Source of the DNA: Obelidium mucronatum
Taxonomy: Eukaryota; Chytridiomycota; Chytridiomycetes; Chytridiales; Chytriomycetaceae
Direction: 5' to 3'
NCBI GenBank assembly: GCA_025765595.1
Contig: JAIVFH010000010.1
Coordinates: forward strand, 124,001-188,000
Length of the DNA: 64,000 nt
Every line of letters starts with the position of its first letter. Position 1 is the stretch's first letter. Below the pieces are notes generated by a model. The model did not search any database. It saw only the letters and a program-made list of their open reading frames with translations, and was not told where the DNA came from. The translations under genes were made by a program, and so were the position numbers. Below, piece by piece: positions 47,341-58,751 of this stretch.

Positions 47341-47531
47341 ACCTGTATGACAAATTTGTTTGGTTTTGAATCCCAACCATTCTTGGGTCATTTCAAATAA
47401 CGTGGGCCTTTTCTGTTGTTCATTGCAAAATCCTTTTGCCGATTAGCAGAAGAAGCCTTTCGTTTTTGAAGCTATACTGAAGAAAAGAGGAGTTGGATGT
47501 AAATAATAAATATATTCTTTTCAATTTTCAA

Positions 47532-48612
47532 TCAATCCAACATGAAAACGCGATCTGCAATATCTCCAACAATCCAATCCATGCCTTCCAGTAAATGCTC
47601 GCCAGTGACAGCACTGCATGATTCGATATGCCAGTGATGTGTTTGGATCTCTGAGAGATGGAGGATCTATGTTCGGATGTGGTGAGTATATTGAGTGATG
47701 GATGGATAAAAAGATGAAGGCGGTTGTTAAGACTTTAAACGAGGGGATACACTGCCTGCGGCAGTATGTGTTGAAAGAATGAAGGAGAATACACTGCCTT
47801 CGACAGTATGTATTGAAAGAATGAAGGAGAATACACTGCCCACGGCAGTATGTGTTGAAAGAATGAAGGAGAATACACTGCCTACGGCAGTATGTATGGA
47901 AAGAATGAAGGAGAATACACCGCCTACGGCGGTAGAGATTTTTGGCGGAATGAAGACAAAAAGAATACACCGCCTTCGGCGGTAGATTGCCGCCTACAGC
48001 GGTAGAATGCCGCCTACGGCGGCAGAAATCCGCCTAAAAGAAAACATCGCCTTCGGCGATAGTACCGCCTTCGGCGATAGTACCAACCTCAGCAATCTGA
48101 TCTTTAGACCTCGCTGAACTCAAATCCTGCTTATTAGCAAAAATCAAAAGAGTTGCACCAGCAAGTCTCTCTTCCAACAAGAGCGCTTCAAGTTCTCTCC
48201 TACAATCAAGCATCCTCTCCTCTGTATCAGCCGAATCAACGACCCAAACAAGACCATCAGTTTGTTCGAAATAGTTTCTCCAATAAGAACGAATGGATTT
48301 TTGACCACCGACATCCCATAGATTGAGTTTAAAGTTGTTGTGTTCGAGAGTTTTAATGTTGAAGCCAAGAGTAGGTGATATTTCCGAGACGTCTTCGCCA
48401 TTGAATGCTTTGAGGATTGTAGTTTTTCCAGCGTTATCGAGGCCTCTAGTAGTATTGGATAGAGGAGGAGATGATGTGTGGAGTACTACTAGTCAGTAGT
48501 CTAGATGTTTCTTTCATCGACACTCCTCTATCAACTAAACTACTAACAGAATCAAGATGCGCATTTCCTTTTCGCGCGCCTTTAGTTTCCTCAGGATAGA
48601 CAAGAGACCCAT
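47532..48612 (-). CDS. ARL2: ADP-ribosylation-factor-like GTPase ARL2
   Basis: Small GTPase controlling tubulin cofactor D and mitochondrial/ciliary cargo release. Exons 48612-48548, 48445-48088 and 47666-47532 join to 185 residues, the ARL2 length. It has [20 protein letters not shown], the P-loop GLDNAGKT, switch [14 protein letters not shown], switch [20 protein letters not shown], guanine-specific NKQD, and C-terminal [18 protein letters not shown]. The signature matches ARL2 rather than ARF or ARL1. Intron 2 (47667-48087) is 421 bp and packed with GC-rich palindromic repeats. An intact tubulin-folding ARL2 fits a flagellate fungus. Confidence 0.95.
47741..48085. repeat. Array of GC-rich palindromic hairpin repeats inside ARL2 intron 2
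   Basis: Four 42-bp units share the form TTGAAAGAATGAAGGAGAAT + ACTGCC-NNN-GGCAGT. They grade into at least seven further cores of the type CCGCC-NNN-GGCGG or TCGCC-NNN-GGCGA. The triplet loops vary (TGC, TTC, CAC, TAC, TAG) while the paired arms are kept, as expected for compensatory preservation of hairpins. The same cores reappear in an APC1 intron 2 kb away. Confidence 0.85.
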
Positions 48613-48653
48613 TATTGACTTTTTTAATTAAAATAGTTCCACGTTCCACCCCT

Positions 48654-49337
48654 TCAATTCTCCTCATCTTTTCCTTCATCATCCACTTGATCATCACCCT
48701 GATCCACGTCTTTTATCCGCCGCTTCTTGTGTCCGTTCCCCGGCAGATCGGTAACCGCCACGCCAATGTCTCTTGCAGCCTTCTTGTACTTGTCCATCCA
48801 GCGCACCCACCACGCGTCGACGCGCGCGCGCGTGACCTCTGCCGTTTCTGATTGGTCGAGCCAGAACTGCCTCGCGCGCGCGTCGTAGTCGAGACTCCCG
48901 TTGTTGAAGGCGACGCCCTCGATCGCGACGCCGAGCGCGCGCGCGGCCACGTCGACGGCGTCGCAGCGGCGCGCGCCGAAGTGCACGATGCGCGCGACGC
49001 CGGCGGCGGCGAGCGCCTGGAAGCACGCGGCGCACGGCGGCGCCGTCACGTAGCACGTGGCGCCGGCCGTCGCGGCGCCGCTTGCCGCCGCGCGCCCGAC
49101 GGCGAGCGCCTCGGCGTGCACCTCGCCGGCCTTCTTCTGGACGGCGCTCCACAGCAGCGGCGTGTTGTTGGCGAACGCGACCACTGCGTTGGCGCGCGGA
49201 TCAACGAGCAGCGCCCCCATGTGGCCCTTGCGCGAAAACGAGTGGCGGCAGAGGATCGCCGTCCACACGAGGTAGTTCTGGTCGTCCGAGAGCTGCCCGT
49301 CGAACGTGTACGGCGGCAGGGGGAGGGGCTCTTCCAT
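48654..49337 (-). CDS. Zinc-dependent CMP/dCMP-type deaminase domain protein
   Basis: This gives 227 residues. The zinc site is HAE (residues 74-76) plus PCxxC (101-105), the CMP/dCMP and tRNA-adenosine deaminase core. The region NYLVWTAILCRHS...HMGALLVDP precedes it. The C-terminus is basic then acidic (HKKRRIKD, DDEGKDEEN). The substrate (free nucleoside, dCMP or tRNA) cannot be told from motifs. The central 500 bp is extremely GC-rich with CpG runs, unlike flanking AT-rich DNA, and the gene has no intron, so recent transfer or biased codon use is possible. Its ATG lies 34 bp from the divergent APC1 ATG. The start at MEEPLPLP is chosen over an upstream MLLLFKYLL in the shared promoter. Confidence 0.75.
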   Translation of the reverse strand: MEEPLPLPPYTFDGQLSDDQNYLVWTAILCRHSFSRKGHMGALLVDPRANAVVAFANNTPLLWSAVQKKAGEVHAEALAVGRAAASGAATAGATCYVTAPPCAACFQALAAAGVARIVHFGARRCDAVDVAARALGVAIEGVAFNNGSLDYDARARQFWLDQSETAEVTRARVDAWWVRWMDKYKKAARDIGVAVTDLPGNGHKKRRIKDVDQGDDQVDDEGKDEEN

Positions 49338-49371
49338 GTCTTTATATAATAAGTATTTAAATAAAAGTAAC
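49338..49371. promoter_or_regulatory. 34-bp bidirectional promoter between deaminase and APC1 start codons
   Basis: Only 34 AT-rich bases separate the two divergent ATGs. Core promoters of both genes must overlap or lie inside the neighbouring coding sequence. A TTTATATAATAAG stretch here could act as a TATA-like element in either direction. Confidence 0.55.
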
Positions 49372-52300
49372 ATGTCTGTTGCTCTCGTCTCTACAGCTGC
49401 TGCTCAGGCGCACGATGCACACAACGTGTCGCTTCTCATTGACGGCAACGTGTTTGTGTCTCTTGCAGTGGCAAACAGCAGCGTCCAACTGCGCTGCGAA
49501 CAAGCACAATTCAACTTGTCCTTCAAAGACGCAATCGTTGACGCGACAATCGACAAGGACTGTCTCTTCATTCTGCTACGAAACGCGACTCTGGCGATTC
49601 TAAGTACTCCACATTTGAACCTGTTGGGCAACTTAGGCAACACAAACAACAACATCAACTCAAACAACTTCAACAACAAACAAACACTCGCATTACCTTT
49701 CGCTGCTGAAAAAGTTAAATCAGTCAGAATCAACAACTCTCAAAAGCTTCTTGTTGTTTCCGCGGTGCATTCACCCTTGGCGCATCTCAACTGCTTTGTA
49801 CTCAGTCATTCCTTGGAGCAGTTGCTGCCCCTTGTCTCTCTAGATTCTTCCATCTCTCTAAAAGAAGAGCATAATCAAGAACGTTTTGTTGATGCCGTCA
49901 GCGTCAGCGGTGAAACCTTTCTAGTTTCTTTCAACCCATCAACGCGTCGTTCTTCAATATGGTCCATCAAAGAAGAAGAATTGATTCCAGCAGCTGAATC
50001 TTTCGGAGGAAAATCATCTTCTGCAAGCAGTCGTCGGACATCCTCCTCTTTTTCTTCTTTTTCAAATAATGGATCATCATCAACATCTTCCAATCCGTTT
50101 CTTGTTTCCGGTGGTGTTGGTGGTGGTGGTTCATTGAATTCTGAACAAGTCTCGGTTTCGTCGGTGGAATCTTGGGATCCGAATCCTTCTTTGAGATTTG
50201 TTGCGAAATGTGTTTGGTCGGAGGATGATGAGTTAAGTGTTTTATAGTGGCCGCCGTAGGCGGATTTCTTGGCGTCGAAGGCGCGGTGTTCTACCGCCGA
50301 AGGCGGTGCATTCTTTTTGCCTTCTTTCTTCTGCCGTAGGCGGACTTCCCACCGCCGTGGGCGGTGTATTCCTATTTTTCCGGCCACTTCCAAAGCTTAC
50401 AAAACTCCACACCTTTTAACAGAGACCCATCAGAAACGATATCATCCGTATTCTCAGCAACAGACCAAGACACAACACCTGTCCTGGTTCTATTGAAATC
50501 CTCACACATGTCCATCCTCCGAATCGATAACTCCCTCACCCCACACACCCTGCGTCTCCCTTGCCTTTCCGCTGTCCCAGTCACACAAGGAATACATACA
50601 AGCGTACTCTACCTGGCACCAGACAAATCCCTGCGGCTATGGACAGGCCAATGTTTAGATATCCATATCACAATCCCGCCATCGGTTCTTGGGATCGATC
50701 CGGCATTGAATCTTTCTACAACTCACCTGTCTCACGGCGTGGGTCCGCGCGCGACGCTGCGTTATTCGAATGGCATTGAATACACTGTCGCCTTTGATTT
50801 CTCGATCCATTCACGTGTTGTGGCAGATTGTGTGGATGCACTTGGATACGCGTTGCCAAAGAATTTGTATGCAGATTTCATGAAGCGGTTGCATGAAGTT
50901 AGATTCAGGAGTCGTGGTACTGCTTCTTTTGAAGCAGGGGGCGATGATTGGTCTTATTTCGTGATGGTGTTGTGTTCCTTCTTTGTCGTGAATGACGTTG
51001 AAGACGATGCAATGAATTCCAAAAGTTTGAATCAAGAGAATGAGAGTGATTGGGATTATTTGGTTGGTCGGGCATCGGATTTGGGATTCTCGGACGAGCA
51101 CCGCCAGATTCTTGGAAATGATGAACCCAAACACAATCACCTTGATGGGCAACTAGAAACTTGTCTTGAACAAGCAAATTCTTTACAATCACAATGTCCA
51201 ACCTCAAAAAAATCTGGCTTTGACAAGCATTTGAGTGCCGTTTTTGTGTCTCTTCATTTGGTTGGAGAGAATCTAAGGCTTGATATTCATGGTTCAAATA
51301 GCAAGGAATCTTGCAAGCTTTGGCATTTCTTGGTGCATCTTGCGAAATATCTGGGGTTCCCTGCGTATGTTGATTATTATATGGAGTTCGGGCATGTATC
51401 CCAAACGGCTCTTTTTAACGGTATATACCGTTTTTTGATTTTCTAATTACAACATTTATTTTTTGTTTGTTCTGTTTTAAAACTACACCTCCCACAGGCT
51501 CTCCACCAGCATGCATATCACCCACCTCCCGATCCATTGAAACCTGCCCCCCAAACATCTTGAATTGGATATTGAGAGCTATTCAAAGTGGCGAAACAGC
51601 GCCCTTTCTTTCGCTGATGGACATTCCAATCGAATTTGGAGTCTCAACATCATCATCAACACCCCAATCCACTTCCCAGCCGCTATTAAAACAGACCTGC
51701 AACATAACCCAAATCTACACGTCCTTGATAACCCAAGGCCCTGAATCCGCAGTGGAAACGATGCAACGCGTTGGATTCAAGGCACTTGATTTGGATCTGT
51801 TGCCTGTTGGTGTTTCGGTGCCGATGAAGGAGGCGTTGGATTATTGTCGGAGGTTCCCGAAGGCGAGTTGGGGTAGGGATGTTTATCTTTTGATTGGAAG
51901 GCAAGATTATGCGGAACAGATGGCGCTGGTGGGTGGTGGTGGTGGTGTTGGTATGGTAACAACAAATTATGACGAGTTATCTATTCCGCGACCTTTGGTT
52001 TGTATTTTCTTTTTCTCTTTTTTCTTTTTCTAATCGCTGAAAATGGGGATCGTTTGCTTTTTATCAAATAGAAATCGGGAAAACGAGAATGGAAGGAAGG
52101 AAAAGATTTGACTGGAGTTGAAATTGAAAACAACGAGATTCAGAGTTTGCGGTTTCGAAACGATGATCGGTTGGAGGTTGTACAGAAAATCATGTCGTGT
52201 AAACAAGAACCCACGTTGAATGCGAAAGTGACGGCTGAATCAACGTAAGTCGACAAGAAGAAGAATGGTGTGCTCATGTTATTCAGAAAATGCATCTTAA

Positions 52301-55300
52301 TTTTATTTTCGCGCAGTGAGGAAGTGATTCGAACCGAGCAACAATCAGTTCTCCTTTCCCTCTCCCACAAAATGCTATCATTACCCCTCGGCCGCGCACT
52401 CTTGACATTTGAAACCGCATCCCCACTATTACCTGAAAGAATCAATTTCCCGCACTTGACAGTCTCAGCCAAACTACCCCCCTTGCAGGAATCCGTGCAC
52501 TTGGATCCAACCACTACAACCCCACCAGACTACTACGACTGGCCAAACTTCCACAATGGTGTAGCCATGGGCTTACAGATCCCGCGAGACGCTGCACACG
52601 CGGTGACCAACAGCTGGATCCTCCAAAACAATCCAACAACCACAACCACAACAGCCAACGCTGCCGGCGCCGCCCCCGCCGCCGCCGCGGCTATAACCGG
52701 CACACCCACATGCAACCACGGCGGCTTCCTATTCGCACTCGGCCTGCAAGGGTTCCTAAAGACATTAGAACAGTGGCAAGCAATGGTGTATTTGCAGCCG
52801 CAGCACTCTGTGACGAGTGTAGGCGCGTTGTTGGGGATCGCTGCGAGTTTTAAAGGGACTTGTGATGCGTTTGCGACGAGGGTGTTGAGTCTGCATGTTC
52901 CGCGGTTGATGATGAGTGGTGGTGGCGGTGGTGGGGGTAGTGGTGGTGGTGGGGGTTTAGTAAGTGGTGAAGTAGAAACGGATGGTGCCGGCGGTGTTGG
53001 AAGCGTTGTACAACAGTTTACGAGTGGCGGTGTTGCGCATAGTTGTGCGGTTGTAGGGCTTGGGTTAGTTTATATGGGGACAGGGAGGAGGAGGTATGTT
53101 GAAGTGTTGGTGGATGAGATTGCGGGTGGGTTGTATGATGATTCTGGAGATGTCGGGGATGCGGGTGGTGGTTCGGCAGTTGCAGCGGGAAGCAATAGCG
53201 AGCGGTTCAAGAACCAGGAAGGCCATTCTGTTGCGTCTGGGATCGCGTTGGGGTTAGTCATGTTGGGAAAGGCGAGACGGCCAAGAATTTGGAAGGTGTT
53301 TGTCTTGTGGAGAAGTTGGCTGGGTATCTGAGTGGGAAGAGGTGGGGGGATTCTGGGAAGTTTCAGCAGCAGTGGCAGCGGCGGCAACGACAAGGACGAC
53401 AAGAGGTTTCGGCGGCGGGGGCGGCGATTGCGTTGGGGCTTATTTATTTGAAGTCGGGGAATCGAGTTATTGCGGCAAAGTTGGATGTTCCAGCGACAAG
53501 GCATTTGTTGGATTATGTGCGGTCTGATTTGTTGATGGTGAGAATGTTGTGTCGGAATTTGATTCTGTGGGAGCAAGTTGAAGCGACGGATGAATGGCTG
53601 GAAGGGCAAGTGCCCATGTACATAAGGGAAGCGGTGCCGCGGTTTGAGCTTGACGATGGGAGTTTGGAGTCGCTGAAACATGCGCGATATCATATTTTGG
53701 CGGGGTCAATTTTGGCCTTGTCCATCAAGTTTGCTGGGTCTTGTAACTTGGATGCATTGAAACTGGTGCGCAAGTATCTAGATTTCTTTCATTTGGAGGC
53801 AACTGTTCCTGGTGAGTTAATTAATGATTCTAGTTTTTTTTTTTTTGGATGGACGGAGGTTTAACTTTTAATTCTTTCTTTGGGTTGTAAGCCATTACAT
53901 TCCGCGAAAAACTAAGTAAATCGATTGCGAAATCTTGTTGCGATGTCGTGGTCCTGTGCCTAGGCGTTATCATGGCTGGAAGTGGAGATGTGGAGATTCT
54001 CCGCTTGTTGAACAAATACACGGACAAAGTATCCGCAGATGTATCCTACGGTAGTCATATGGCGTTACAAATGTCACTTGGTTTTCTGTTTTTGGGTGGG
54101 GGTTCTGGATTAACGTTGGGGACTTCGGATGAAGCCGTCGCAGCGCTTGTTTGCTCATTGTACCCACGTTTCCCAATGGCCGCGGACGACAATTGCTGTC
54201 ACTTGCAAGCTCTAAGACATATGTGGGTGTTGGCTGTTGACCGAACTCGAATATTGATTTCTAGAGACGTTGAATCGCGGGAAGCTTGCGTAGGTTCCTG
54301 TGGTGGTTGGTTTCAAGGGTGGGCGAATAGGAGGTCAAGAGATGGTGCTGCGCACTCCCTGCATTTTACCCCCTTTGAGCACGGTTGAGTTTATTGCGTT
54401 GAAGTCGGAGAGGTATCTGGCAATGAAACTGGATGTTGGGTCAAATGAAAGCCATTTGAAGAGTTTGTTGGATGGACATACGTTGTTTGTGAAGAGGAAG
54501 ACTGGACATTTGGATTATATCAAGGTTGGGGGTTTTTTTTGTTATGTAGTTGTTCGGGAGGTACTATGCTGAAACACACACAAACAGGATCCAAAAGGCC
54601 AAATGGGCATCTTATCGCGTTCTTTCCCACTTCCCCAAAATCACTGCACAGCCTCTCGATACAAGGAAAAGAAGGAGAGCAGGGCATTGACTCAGGATTC
54701 CTCAAACGACCTTGAAGAACAAGAATTCATGGATTTCATCTTGACTTCCTTTTCACAAGATCCACGAAGTACTCGCATTTGCTCAGGAGCTGTGCGACGC
54801 TCGGTCTTCCAAGTCATCGCTGGTAGCCGACTTTGGCGGGTCTCGGTTCTGTTTACGAGCGCTGAGAGAATGTCTTGTGGAAGATAAAGTGGATGCGGTT
54901 GTGATTTACTTTGAAGTTGTACATGATAGGTCAAGAATGCGCTGGAGCGTTTGGATTCAGTGGGGTTGTATAACTTGAAGATTGTGGATGCCTTTTATAA
55001 TTCCATGGCTGGGTTCAGGTATTTTTTTTTTCCTTTTGGCTGCTCAGTTCTAATTAGTGCCGAAAAATAGGTCTCAATGGATGTTTGAAAAGCCGAGACT
55101 TTTGAATGAACTTTTCTGCGGTTCTGTTCAGTGCCAGTTGGTATACCTTTTCGAAACCTTGCAGACAACAGCCCCTTTTGTTGTGAACAAAGAAAAGGGG
55201 GTTGGCGGTGGGACGCAAGAAACCCTTTTGACGGCACCTGAACCGAATTTCACAGAGTTTTATGAAAACTGGAGTTCCCGTGGTCAAGCTGTGTTATCCT

Positions 55301-55530
55301 TGTTGGCGCAGCGAAAAGGATTCAATTCCAGCAGTCTTGCCCAACTATCTGATGATGAATTACGACTGGTAACTGCTTTTATGACATACAAGAAATTAGT
55401 CAAAGATGGAAACAACGAGGATAGTGGTGGTTTTGCCTCGAAAGTTGAACAGGCGCAAAGAATTGTTTCGTTGTCGAACGATGAGTTGGCTGAAGTGATA
55501 TTGAAGGACCTTTTGTTGAAAAGAATGTAG
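49372..55530 (+). CDS. APC1: Anaphase-promoting complex subunit 1 (APC1), frame-broken in places
   Basis: Largest APC/C scaffold, carrying proteasome/cyclosome-type repeats. Exons include 49372-~50235, ~50387-51418, ~51499-51996, 52082-52244, 52317-53811, 53892-54524, 54588-~55018 and ~55070-55530. Diagnostic stretches are DWPNFHNGVAMGLQIPRDA, NHGGFLFALGLQGFLKT, SVTSVGALLGIAASFKGTCD, HSVASGIALGLVMLGKA and SYGSHMALQMSLGFLFLGGG. A low-complexity poly-Gly insert (about 52918-52965) interrupts the repeat region. Slips near 53295, 54300 and 54755 break the frame, although domains are collinear to the stop. Intron 1 (about 50236-50386) contains the hairpin repeats. The deaminase is divergent 34 bp upstream. 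Confidence 0.85.
50248..50375. repeat. GC-rich palindromic hairpins inside the first APC1 intron
   Basis: Four cores lie in 128 bp: GCCGCC-GTA-GGCGG, ACCGCC-GAA-GGCGGT, GCC-GTA-GGCGG and ACCGCC-GTG-GGCGGT. The last is followed by GTATTCC, the mirror of GGAGAATAC flanking the ARL2 copies. They belong to the same family as those in ARL2 intron 2. Confidence 0.8.
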
Positions 55531-56016
55531 GATGATAGAATACAGAAGTGATATTTAAAGTAAGTACTTTGCCAACCATGAAGAAGTTATTCTCTTGAAG
55601 ACAAGCAAGTTATAATGTATGTAAAGCAATTTGGAGGAAAATCATTTGTCGCAAAGCACGTAATAAAGTTGCACGTGCTGTTTTGTCACCGCCGTGGAAA
55701 AAACGAGCCCACACGGGCTATCCATGGATCCGGTGTAATTCCGTTGCACTAATGAGCTTCTAACACCTAACTGAAAACAGTATGTAGTATGTCGACAACG
55801 GCGCAACAAGATTTCGAGTATAGTTCTTGTGTTTGGTGGCACAGTGATAGCAGATTGACGGTCTTTGTTATTCAAGGGCTTGTCAACCCCATCGCATCAT
55901 TTGCATGGAATAAACAAAATTTCCACTAACTACCGCCGTGCGAATTCGACATTGCGCGCTGAGACCGCCTATAAAACAATGTGTGTCCGCCCTCCAGAAA
56001 CAGAAACAAGAAAAGC
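55531..56016. other. Intergenic region between APC1 and the MFS gene
   Basis: 486 bp. Single ACCGCCGTG half-cores (near 55687 and 55932) hint at decayed hairpin repeats. No coding or RNA signal is supported. Confidence 0.4.
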
Positions 56017-57662
56017 ATGAGTCAAGAAAAGGAAGTCTCAATTGAGAAAAAAGACGCTGTCTTTGTTGCTACTGAAGCGGAAGGATACGTGGCGGACTTG
56101 GATTATACTGAGGAGGAGGAAAGATTGGTTCGCCGTATAATTGATGTAAGTCCTCTGCTACGATATTGATACTCCGATAAGCAGTCAATTGATAGTTTCG
56201 TTATATTCTTTCAACAGTTGCGGTTGATGCCATGGATTCTCTTCTCAACCTTTATCCTCAACATCTGTCGAACCAACATTTCTAATGCAGTTTCTGCTGG
56301 ACTGCCCAAATCTCTTGGTTTCGCCAATGATGTTGTAAACAACGCAGGATCCATCTACTCCGTTGTTTTCTCCATCTTTGCTTTCAGTGGTTCCATTTTG
56401 GGGAAGCGATTCGGTCCTCATCGGTTCATTCCGTTTTTGGTCTTGGCTTGGGGAATTGTTACTCTCAGTCACGCGTTTATCCAGGACGCAGCTCAATACT
56501 ACTTGGTTAGAATTCTGATTGCTATTGCACAAGGTGGAGTAATTCCGGCAACACTTGTTTACTTGGGCTCTTTCTACAAGAAGAACGAGCTCGCTACTCG
56601 TCTCGCATGGTTCTGGGGTGTGCAATCTATCGCATCTGCCGTATCCGGTCTCATGGCATCTGGTTTACTTCAATTGGATGGGCAACTCGGCCTCAAGGGA
56701 TGGCGCTGGCTTTTCATCACTGAAGGCTCTCTCACGATTCTTTCATCAGCGTTCTTCTTCTTTGCTTTTCCTCGCTCGGCCTACTACACTAAAGGCGGGC
56801 TCAACTTTAGCGGATGGTTCAAGAATGACCGTGAAGTTCCAGATTGCTGTTACTCGTGTCATTCGCGATGATCTGCTCAAGTTAAAGTACGAAACTCGAG
56901 TGACTGTTTCTGACGTGATTGAGACGTTGAAGGACTACAAGGTGTGGGGCCACTTGGTCATGACTTCCGTGGGTTTGAGTCCGGGCCCGCCATTCAAGGT
57001 CTACCTTCCATCCATTATCAATTCATTTGGTTTCGACGTTTACATTTCCAATGCTCTGACTGCTCCTGGGTATCTTTTGGGATTCATTACAATGACTCTT
57101 TGGTCTTGGAACTCTGATAGAGTCGGCGAACGTGGTTTCCATGGTGTCGCGTCTTTTGTGTGGCACGGAATTGGGTTTATTCTTCTCAACTGGCTTCCAG
57201 ACAACTCATCCAGAGGTGTTTTGTGAGTATTATCTTGTACTCTCGCTTCTGTTAATTTTAAACTAAACTTGATAATCAAGGTTCTTTGCCACCCTTGTAA
57301 TTTCCGCCGCTCCTTCTGTCCACCCACTCAACATTGCCTGGATGACTGAAAACACGGCTCCATTGGGAAAGCGTACAGTCGCGTCTGGTCTCATTATTGG
57401 ATTCGCAAATATTTATGGAGTTTGGGCAAACCAAATCTACCAGCCTTGGGATGCACCAAAGTACCACGTTGGAAACTACATCATCTTGGGATTCATTGGA
57501 ACAACCATTTTACTCTGGTTAAACCAAAAGTTCTTGTACGTTCGCTTGAACAAGCAAAGAGCTGCCATTTGGAATGCCAAGTCTCAGGACGAGAAGGACG
57601 AGTATAACGCGACTACTACTCAAAAAGGAAACAATAGACTTGACTTTGTTTTCAAGCATTAA
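56017..57662 (+). CDS. MFS transporter, allantoate-permease (ACS/Dal5) family
   Basis: Exons 56017-56145, 56218-57222 and 57281-57662 give about 505 residues with 12 predicted TM segments. Family features are the cytoplasmic N-terminus ending RRIIDLRLMPWILFSTFILN, CRTNISNA, GKRFGPHRFIPFLVLAWG (loop 2-3), LKGWRWLFITEGSLTI and DNSSRGVLFFATLVISAA. The family moves organic anions such as allantoate, nicotinate or vitamins, probably with protons, across the plasma membrane; the substrate is not predictable. One extra C near 56850 shifts frame between WFKNDREV and IAVTRVIRDD. Confidence 0.88.
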
Positions 57663-58037
57663 TTGAATATCGTGAACTTACGTGTATGAAATAAAATTGA
57701 AGTATATAGAAAAAAAAACTAGTCAACGTTTTTACGTTTTATTCAGCCTAATGAATAATCTCATCAAGCAGAAACCCGTGGAGATTGAATTGTCATTTTC
57801 ACCCATGTTTCCGAGAGCGAAAACGGTTTTAATGGTATGAAGAGCAGAGTAGTCGTTGGACCACCCTCTTTCTGATGAACAGAGAGTCTGGGAAAGAGAG
57901 CACAGTGCTAAATAAGAGTAAAAGCCTTCAAAGGTGTTCGATTTGGTGCACTTAAAATAGTTCTTTATGATTTTAGAACAGCCATATTCTGGTTGAAAAC
58001 GAGTTGACAGGGTTTCAAACGAAAAAAAATACTGAAT
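57663..58037. other. Intergenic region, MFS gene to TM-protein gene
   Basis: 375 bp, AT-rich. No repeat, RNA or ORF can be supported. Confidence 0.4.
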
Positions 58038-58607
58038 ATGAATACGTCATCATGCAACATAGCCTTCCATCAAATGTCTGCCAATATGATGCGAGAATAC
58101 TTGGACGAAAGGCGAATGCTCTCTATTATGGCGCCTCATCTGAAATCCTTCACTGACACGTGCGCCCTGTTGAACTTGAGCAAGGATTACAACTTCAGCA
58201 TTGGATTCACTGCCATCGAAAACCATTTAACCAAGACGGATTTCCCTCAAACCAGTCAAAGTGTGCAGCCAGACAGCAATGCGACGACTTGCACAGAAGC
58301 CTTTACCGCATTTTCAAAGTCGTTGATTGATTCGGCGGACTCTGTTGATCGCCTAGATCTCTGCCGATATAAAGCTCCACAGCAACGAATGCATTCGATG
58401 GTGTCTATGTGTGGGCCTGTTCTCGACTTTTCTGAAGGGAGTCGCTATTGGGATGAGAGCTGCCGGCAGCGGGAGAGCCTTGATGACTTTATGGCGTGGG
58501 GCGTTGCCGGAATTGTTATACTCACGGTGTTTATCAGCATGTGCAATCAGATCAAAAACAAGCTTTTGATGAGAAAGCATTCTCGTGAAGAGAAAGAAAC
58601 AAGTTGA
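58038..58607 (+). CDS. Unknown protein with six cysteines and a C-terminal TM anchor
   Basis: 189 residues in one exon. The N-terminal 150 residues have cysteines spaced like a disulfide domain (SSCNIAF, DTCALLN, TTCTEAF, DLCRYK, SMCGPV, ESCRQRE). One TM helix (WGVAGIVILTVFISMCNQI) is followed by KNKLLMRKHSR, so the tail is short and cytosolic. There is no signal peptide, as in the tandem-array proteins. I do not recognise it. Confidence 0.6.
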   Translation: MNTSSCNIAFHQMSANMMREYLDERRMLSIMAPHLKSFTDTCALLNLSKDYNFSIGFTAIENHLTKTDFPQTSQSVQPDSNATTCTEAFTAFSKSLIDSADSVDRLDLCRYKAPQQRMHSMVSMCGPVLDFSEGSRYWDESCRQRESLDDFMAWGVAGIVILTVFISMCNQIKNKLLMRKHSREEKETS

Positions 58608-58751
58608 TGAGATTGGTGTACGAAAAGAGGTATCATAATTGTCATAATAAGGGGGTGGAATGAAGAATTAAAGAGTCCAAGACCTCATAAAAACTAACTA
58701 AAACTTGTCAAACGTGTGCATTGGAAAGTGTTGGTTTATTTGTTTGCATTT

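Noticed and set aside
47779..47985. Plus-strand ORF with repeated [15 protein letters not shown] peptides
   Set aside because: The repetition follows from the 42-bp intronic unit being divisible by three; it has no start context and lies antisense in the ARL2 intron.
47741..48085. CRISPR-like repeat array
   Set aside because: The genome is eukaryotic, units are palindromic with changing cores, there are no unique spacers, and the array lies inside the ARL2 intron.
48694..49152. Arg-rich ORFs overlapping the deaminase
   Set aside because: They arise from CpG-rich sequence read in other frames; only the deaminase frame carries HAE and PCxxC motifs.
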